Origin: Clostridium sp. AF27-2AA
GTDB lineage: Bacteria > Bacillota > Clostridia > Lachnospirales > Lachnospiraceae
Direction: 5' to 3'
NCBI RefSeq assembly: GCF_003478505.1
Contig: NZ_QUFI01000049.1
Coordinates: 1 to 18,750, forward strand
DNA length: 18,750 nt
The notes under the pieces were generated by a model. The model was not told where the DNA came from. It ran no database searches and saw nothing but the letters and a program-made list of their open reading frames with translations. A program made the translations under genes and the position numbers. This document shows, piece by piece, positions 13,841-18,750 of this stretch (its first letter is position 1; each line of letters starts with the position of its first letter).

Positions 13841-14194
13841 TTGATCAGAAAATGGAATCGCGCGTGCAGCCGCTGGAGAAAACACTGTATCCGGCGGCTG
13901 GCACAAAAATTTCAGCGGGCGCGGCGGATCCGGCGCGTTCGGACCTGTCTGGCAGCAGTGCTCTGTGCAGAGGTTCTGACCGGCGCGGGCATGTACTGGA
14001 ATCAGAACCGGCCGGAGCTGAATCTGGTGCGCCGGGAAGAAATCTGTGAGGTGGAACTGGTGCCGAAGACTGCTTTGGACGGTATGGATGATGAGAAGGC
14101 TGTTGCGCCGGAAGAGCAGGATATTTATGGTGTCCGCCTGGATCTGGAGGCGCTGGAAGTTCAGTTCTACCACCGGAAAGATTCGGTACAGTAA
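13841..14194 (+). CDS. Hypothetical basic single-pass membrane protein
   Basis: I do not recognise this 117-residue protein. It begins with about 35 very basic residues (many Arg, Lys and Trp), has one hydrophobic segment (CLAAVLCAEVLTGAGMYW, about 36-53), and ends in an acidic region (EEICEVELVPK, EEQDIYGVRLDLEALEV). The positive-inside rule places the C-terminus outside the cytoplasm. The TTG at 13841 is chosen because AGAGGAGG lies directly upstream with a short 4-5 base spacing; the frame is open upstream to 13808, but that part overlaps the terminator-like stem. No promoter of its own is evident, so it may depend on read-through from the lipoprotein gene. Confidence 0.55.
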   Translation: MIRKWNRACSRWRKHCIRRLAQKFQRARRIRRVRTCLAAVLCAEVLTGAGMYWNQNRPELNLVRREEICEVELVPKTALDGMDDEKAVAPEEQDIYGVRLDLEALEVQFYHRKDSVQ

Positions 14195-14202
14195 AAAATG
14201 TA

Positions 14203-14231
14203 TTGCAATTCAAAGACCTGTGTATTATAAT
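14203..14231 (+). promoter_or_regulatory. Sigma-A promoter of purF-purB
   Basis: TTGCAA (14203-14208), 17 bases and a perfect TATAAT (14226-14231) lie about 65 bases before purF. The -35 box starts 9 bases after the end of the upstream hypothetical gene. Confidence 0.85.
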
Positions 14232-14255
14232 TTCTTCTGAAATTAACTTCTTTTA

Positions 14256-14272
14256 TTTATAACACTTATAAA
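14256..14272. promoter_or_regulatory. Palindrome in the purF leader, candidate operator
   Basis: TTTATAA and TTATAAA flank CAC as a perfect 7-bp inverted repeat, centred about 33 bases after the -10 box. A repressor bound here would block transcription of purF-purB. It does not resemble the Bacillus PurR box. AT-rich palindromes arise easily by chance, so this is tentative. Confidence 0.35.
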
Positions 14273-14297
14273 TACACAGAGAGGAATAAGAAAGCCG

Positions 14298-15737
14298 ATG
14301 GAAGAAAAACGCTTGCTGAATCCAGATGAGCTGCACGAAGAGTGCGGCGTATTCGGAATGTACGATTTTGACGGCAATGATGTGGCATCCGAGATCTATT
14401 ACGGACTGTTCGCATTGCAGCACCGGGGGCAGGAGAGCTGCGGTATTGCGGTCAGTGACACAGAGGGACCGAAGGGGAAGGTAAATGCGTATAAGGGGAT
14501 GGGGCTTTGCAATGAGGTGTTCACGCCGGACATCTTAGAGGGGTTACATGGAAATATTGGTGTGGGACATGTGCGTTACTCCACTGCGGGAAGCAGTACC
14601 CGGGAGAACGCCCAGCCGCTGGTACTCAACTATGTAAAGGGTACTCTGGCGCTGGCCCACAACGGAAACCTGGTCAATGCGCCGGAACTGCGAAGAGAGC
14701 TGGAGTACAGCGGCGCTATTTTCCAGACTACCATTGATTCTGAGGTCATTGCGTACCATATCGCAAGAGAGCGTGTGCGCACGTCTTCTGTTGAGGAGGC
14801 CGTGGCCAATGCCATGAAGAAGATCAAGGGTGCTTACTCCCTGGTCATCATGAGCCCGCGCAAGATGATCGGTGCCAGAGATCCGTTTGGCTTTAAGCCT
14901 CTCTGCATCGGTAAAAAGGAGAATGCCTACATTCTGGTATCCGAAAGCTGTGCCCTGGCTACCATTGATGCGGAGTTTGTCCGTGATGTGGAGCCTGGCG
15001 AGATTGTTACCATTACGAAGGATGGCATCAAATCCAATAAGAGCATGTGCCTGCCGGATGTAAAAAAGCAGGCAAGATGTGTGTTCGAATACATTTATTT
15101 TGCAAGACCGGACAGTGTGTTTGACGGTGTGAGTGTGTATCATTCCCGCATTCACGCAGGCCGCTGTCTCGCCATTGATTCTCCGGTAGATGCTGACATC
15201 GTGGTAGGCGTGCCGGAGTCAGGCAATGCCGCTGCCCTTGGTTACTCCATGCAGTCCGGCATTCCGTATGGTACGGCTTTTGTGAAGAACTCCTATGTAG
15301 GACGTACCTTTATCAAGCCGAAGCAGAGCAGCCGTGTGTCTGCGGTAAAAGTTAAACTGAATGTGTTAAAGGAAGCAGTGGCAGGAAAGCGTGTCATCAT
15401 GATCGATGACTCCATTGTGCGCGGTACGACCAGCCATCTCATTGTGAAGATGCTGCGGGATGCCGGCGCGAAAGAAGTTCATGTGAAGGTCAGCGCGCCG
15501 CCGTTTTTACATCCGTGTTATTTCGGAACCGATATTCCGTCGGAGGACCAGCTGATTGCCAGCGGCCGCACCATCGAGGAAATCCGTCAGATCATCGGGG
15601 CAGATTCCCTGTCCTATCTGCGGATGGATCGCCTGCCGGAGCTTTCCGAGGGACTTCCGATCTGTACCGCATGCTTTAGCGGAGATTACCCGTTAGACCC
15701 GCCGCAGGAAGATATCCGCGGCGAATATAACAAATAA
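14298..15737 (+). CDS. purF: Amidophosphoribosyltransferase (PurF)
   Basis: PurF makes phosphoribosylamine from PRPP and glutamine, the first step of de novo purine synthesis. The 479-residue protein is of the Bacillus type. A 15-residue propeptide precedes the N-terminal nucleophile C16 (EECGVFG), which is exposed by self-processing. The glutaminase domain follows (ALQHRGQESCGI, GHVRYSTAGSS), then the phosphoribosyltransferase domain with the PRPP loop VIMIDDSIVRGTTS. Four cysteines at C261, C407, C456 and C459 match the ligands of the oxygen-labile 4Fe-4S cluster of the Bacillus enzyme. The ribosome-binding site GAGAGGAA is somewhat distant (about 11 bases). purB follows 29 bases later in the same operon. 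Feedback inhibition by AMP and GMP is expected from the family. Confidence 0.98.
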   Translation: MEEKRLLNPDELHEECGVFGMYDFDGNDVASEIYYGLFALQHRGQESCGIAVSDTEGPKGKVNAYKGMGLCNEVFTPDILEGLHGNIGVGHVRYSTAGSSTRENAQPLVLNYVKGTLALAHNGNLVNAPELRRELEYSGAIFQTTIDSEVIAYHIARERVRTSSVEEAVANAMKKIKGAYSLVIMSPRKMIGARDPFGFKPLCIGKKENAYILVSESCALATIDAEFVRDVEPGEIVTITKDGIKSNKSMCLPDVKKQARCVFEYIYFARPDSVFDGVSVYHSRIHAGRCLAIDSPVDADIVVGVPESGNAAALGYSMQSGIPYGTAFVKNSYVGRTFIKPKQSSRVSAVKVKLNVLKEAVAGKRVIMIDDSIVRGTTSHLIVKMLRDAGAKEVHVKVSAPPFLHPCYFGTDIPSEDQLIASGRTIEEIRQIIGADSLSYLRMDRLPELSEGLPICTACFSGDYPLDPPQEDIRGEYNK

Positions 15738-15766
15738 ATCATTAATCACGAAATTGGAGGGTTCTT

Positions 15767-17197
15767 ATGAACGACAGATACCAAAGCCCGTTGTCCGAGC
15801 GTTACGCAAGTAAGGAGATGCAGTACATCTTCTCCCCGGACAAGAAATTCAAAACCTGGAGAAAACTGTGGATTGCGCTGGCTGAGACCGAGAAAGAGCT
15901 GGGCCTGCCGATCACCCAGGAGCAGATCGATGAGTTAAAGGCTCACGCTGAGGATATCAACTACGAGGTGGCAAAGGAGCGCGAGCGTCTGGTGCGCCAC
16001 GATGTGATGTCCCACGTTTATGCTTACGGTCAGCAGTGCCCGAAGGCAAAGGGCATTATCCATCTGGGTGCGACCTCCTGTTACGTTGGAGATAATACCG
16101 ATCTCATCATCATGACCGAGGGATTAAGACTGGTTCGCAAAAAACTCATCAATGTGATGGCAGAACTGGCGAAATTCGCTGACAAATACAAAAACCAGCC
16201 GACCCTGGCATTTACCCATTTCCAGCCGGCACAGCCGACTACCGTGGGTAAGCGCGCAACTCTGTGGTTAAACGAGCTCTGCCTGGATCTTGAGGATCTG
16301 GATCATGTGCTTTCTACCATGAAGCTGCTTGGTTCCAAGGGAACCACCGGTACTCAGGCAAGCTTTTTAGAGCTGTTTGAGGGAGACCATGAGAAATGCC
16401 GCAAGGCAGACCAGATGATCGCAGAGAAGATGGGCTTTTCCGCATGCTATCCGGTATCCGGACAGACCTACTCCCGCAAGGTAGATACCCGTGTGTTAAA
16501 TATTCTGGCAGGCATTGCCCAGAGTGCCCATAAGTTCAGCAACGATATCCGTCTGTTACAGCACTTAAAAGAAGTAGAAGAGCCCTTTGAGAAGAACCAG
16601 ATCGGTTCCTCTGCTATGGCTTACAAGAGAAACCCGATGCGCAGCGAGCGTATCGCGTCTCTTTCCAACTATGTGATGAGTGATGTCATGAACCCGATGC
16701 TGGTAGCTTCCACCCAGTGGTTTGAGCGTACTCTGGATGACTCCGCCAACAAGCGTCTGAGCATTCCGGAGGGCTTCCTTGCCATTGATGGCATTCTGGA
16801 TCTGTACCTGAATGTAGTAGATGGTCTGGTGGTATATCCGAAGGTGATCGAGAAGCATTTCATGGCAGAGCTTCCGTTCATGGCCACTGAGAATATCATG
16901 ATGGATGCGGTAAAGGCAGGCGGCGACCGTCAGGAGCTGCATGAGCGCATCCGCCAGCTTTCCATGGAGGCAGGCAGAAATGTCAAAGAGAAAGGCCTGG
17001 ACAACAACTTGTTAGAGCTCATCGCTGCAGATCCGGCATTCGGACTTTCCTTAGAGGACTTACAGGCATGCATGGAGCCGTCCCGCTATGTGGGCCGCGC
17101 GCCGAAGCAGGTGGACGAGTTCTTAAGCGAAGTAGTGAATCCGATTCTCGATGCAAACAAAGAAGATCTGGGCATGACCGCTGAAATCAACGTGTAA
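15767..17197 (+). CDS. purB: Adenylosuccinate lyase (PurB), resembling the animal ADSL type
   Basis: PurB splits fumarate from SAICAR in IMP synthesis and from adenylosuccinate in AMP synthesis. The 476-residue protein is in the fumarase/aspartase superfamily, with the signature GSSAMAYKRNPMRSERI around residue 280, and GATSCYVGDNTDL, TLAFTHFQPAQPTTVGKR, KGTTGTQASFLELFEGD and QWFERTLDDSANKR. It is longer than the Bacillus PurB (about 431), and these blocks match human ADSL as I recall it much better than Bacillus PurB. TTGGAGG lies 9 bases before the ATG. It is the second gene of the purF operon and ends at a strong terminator. Confidence 0.97.
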   Translation: MNDRYQSPLSERYASKEMQYIFSPDKKFKTWRKLWIALAETEKELGLPITQEQIDELKAHAEDINYEVAKERERLVRHDVMSHVYAYGQQCPKAKGIIHLGATSCYVGDNTDLIIMTEGLRLVRKKLINVMAELAKFADKYKNQPTLAFTHFQPAQPTTVGKRATLWLNELCLDLEDLDHVLSTMKLLGSKGTTGTQASFLELFEGDHEKCRKADQMIAEKMGFSACYPVSGQTYSRKVDTRVLNILAGIAQSAHKFSNDIRLLQHLKEVEEPFEKNQIGSSAMAYKRNPMRSERIASLSNYVMSDVMNPMLVASTQWFERTLDDSANKRLSIPEGFLAIDGILDLYLNVVDGLVVYPKVIEKHFMAELPFMATENIMMDAVKAGGDRQELHERIRQLSMEAGRNVKEKGLDNNLLELIAADPAFGLSLEDLQACMEPSRYVGRAPKQVDEFLSEVVNPILDANKEDLGMTAEINV

Positions 17198-17238
17198 GAC
17201 ATTACATCTGATAAATATCAATAAGTTCTATTAATGAC

Positions 17239-17275
17239 AAAAGGCAGGCAGATTAGAAAATCTGTCCGCCTTTTT
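17239..17275 (+). terminator. Intrinsic terminator of purF-purB
   Basis: GGCAGGCAGATT (17243-17254) pairs with AATCTGTCCGCC (17259-17270), with one A-C mismatch and one G-U pair, around an AGAA loop. It is flanked by AAAA and TTTTT. Confidence 0.9.
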
Positions 17276-17286
17276 GTGTTTGCGTA

Positions 17287-17315
17287 TTGATTTTAGTGCA
17301 GGAATCTTATATACT
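17287..17315 (+). promoter_or_regulatory. Sigma-A promoter of purA
   Basis: TTGATT (17287-17292), 17 bases and TATACT (17310-17315) begin 12 bases after the purB terminator. The predicted leader of about 98 bases before purA has small potential hairpins (GCAGA with TCTGC at about 17334-17347, AACTG with CAGTT) but no riboswitch that I recognise. Confidence 0.75.
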
Positions 17316-17404
17316 GTTAATGTTTGCGGAGCAGAAGGCTCTGCCTGAATTTAAGGATAGCAGGTAACTGGATCTGTAAGGAACAGTTGCGGCAGCAGTT
17401 ATAA

Positions 17405-18712
<1,308 letters not shown>

Positions 18713-18750
18713 ATAACAATATAGAGACAGAACCCACTACAGGTCCGAAG

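Noticed and set aside
13852..14049. ATG-started 65-residue frame inside the hypothetical membrane protein gene
   Set aside because: It sits in another frame of a gene with a better-placed AGGAGG and has low-complexity, shadow-like composition.
17320..17367. 15-codon mini-ORF in the purA leader
   Set aside because: The predicted transcript starts at or just after its ATG, and there is no ribosome-binding site.

Overview
The window looks like a chromosomal segment of a spore-forming, low-GC Gram-positive anaerobe of the class Clostridia, most likely family Lachnospiraceae. The signs are forespore spoVAD/spoVAE genes, strong AGGAGG ribosome-binding sites, a clostridial-type lysine riboswitch ahead of dapA, and typical clostridial versions of TypA, YigZ and a tandem-OB SSB-like protein. 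This assignment rests on protein resemblance recalled from memory, not on a search. No transposase, integrase, phage gene, CRISPR array, tRNA or rRNA was seen.

Layout. (1) Positions 1-2185, + strand: spoVAD and spoVAE, with a sigma-G-like promoter just upstream, then an unrecognised membrane-protein gene that appears to carry a -1 frameshift, closed by a strong hairpin terminator. (2) Positions 2201-6780, - strand: a lone, divergent IlvD/Edd-family dehydratase and a class A penicillin-binding protein, each with its own signals. (3) Positions 6812-9663, + strand: yigZ (IMPACT family) and typA/bipA. The typA leader has a promoter followed at once by an intrinsic terminator, so it may be attenuated. 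(4) Positions 9780-11059: a tandem-OB SSB-like protein and a short CobA/BtuR-like P-loop protein. The latter is preceded by a 10-codon mini-ORF that overlaps its start codon. (5) Positions 11036-11199: a cluster of three perfect or near-perfect palindromes bracketed by a 24-bp direct repeat. One palindrome belongs to a 28-bp repeat that recurs at 13691-13718, and in both places it supplies the TAG stop codon of a gene. (6) Positions 11211-13288: a promoter, lysine riboswitch with terminator and antiterminator, dapA and dapB (diaminopimelate/lysine synthesis). (7) Positions 13385-14194: a small lipoprotein with a sigma-G-like -10 box, a large stem-closed terminator and a basic single-pass membrane protein. 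(8) Positions 14203-18712: purF and purB in one operon, then purA behind its own promoter.

How the genes fit together. purF starts de novo purine synthesis. purB acts twice, in IMP synthesis and in the AMP branch, and purA opens the AMP branch. dapA and dapB make the precursor of meso-diaminopimelate for peptidoglycan and of lysine, and the riboswitch shuts them off when lysine is plentiful. The class A PBP builds peptidoglycan. The SpoVA proteins move dipicolinic acid into the forespore and out of the germinating spore.

The least explained parts are the palindrome cluster with its recurring stop-codon repeat, the frameshifted membrane gene, the mini-ORF before the CobA-like gene and the terminator in the typA leader. 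No complete new multi-gene system is evident.
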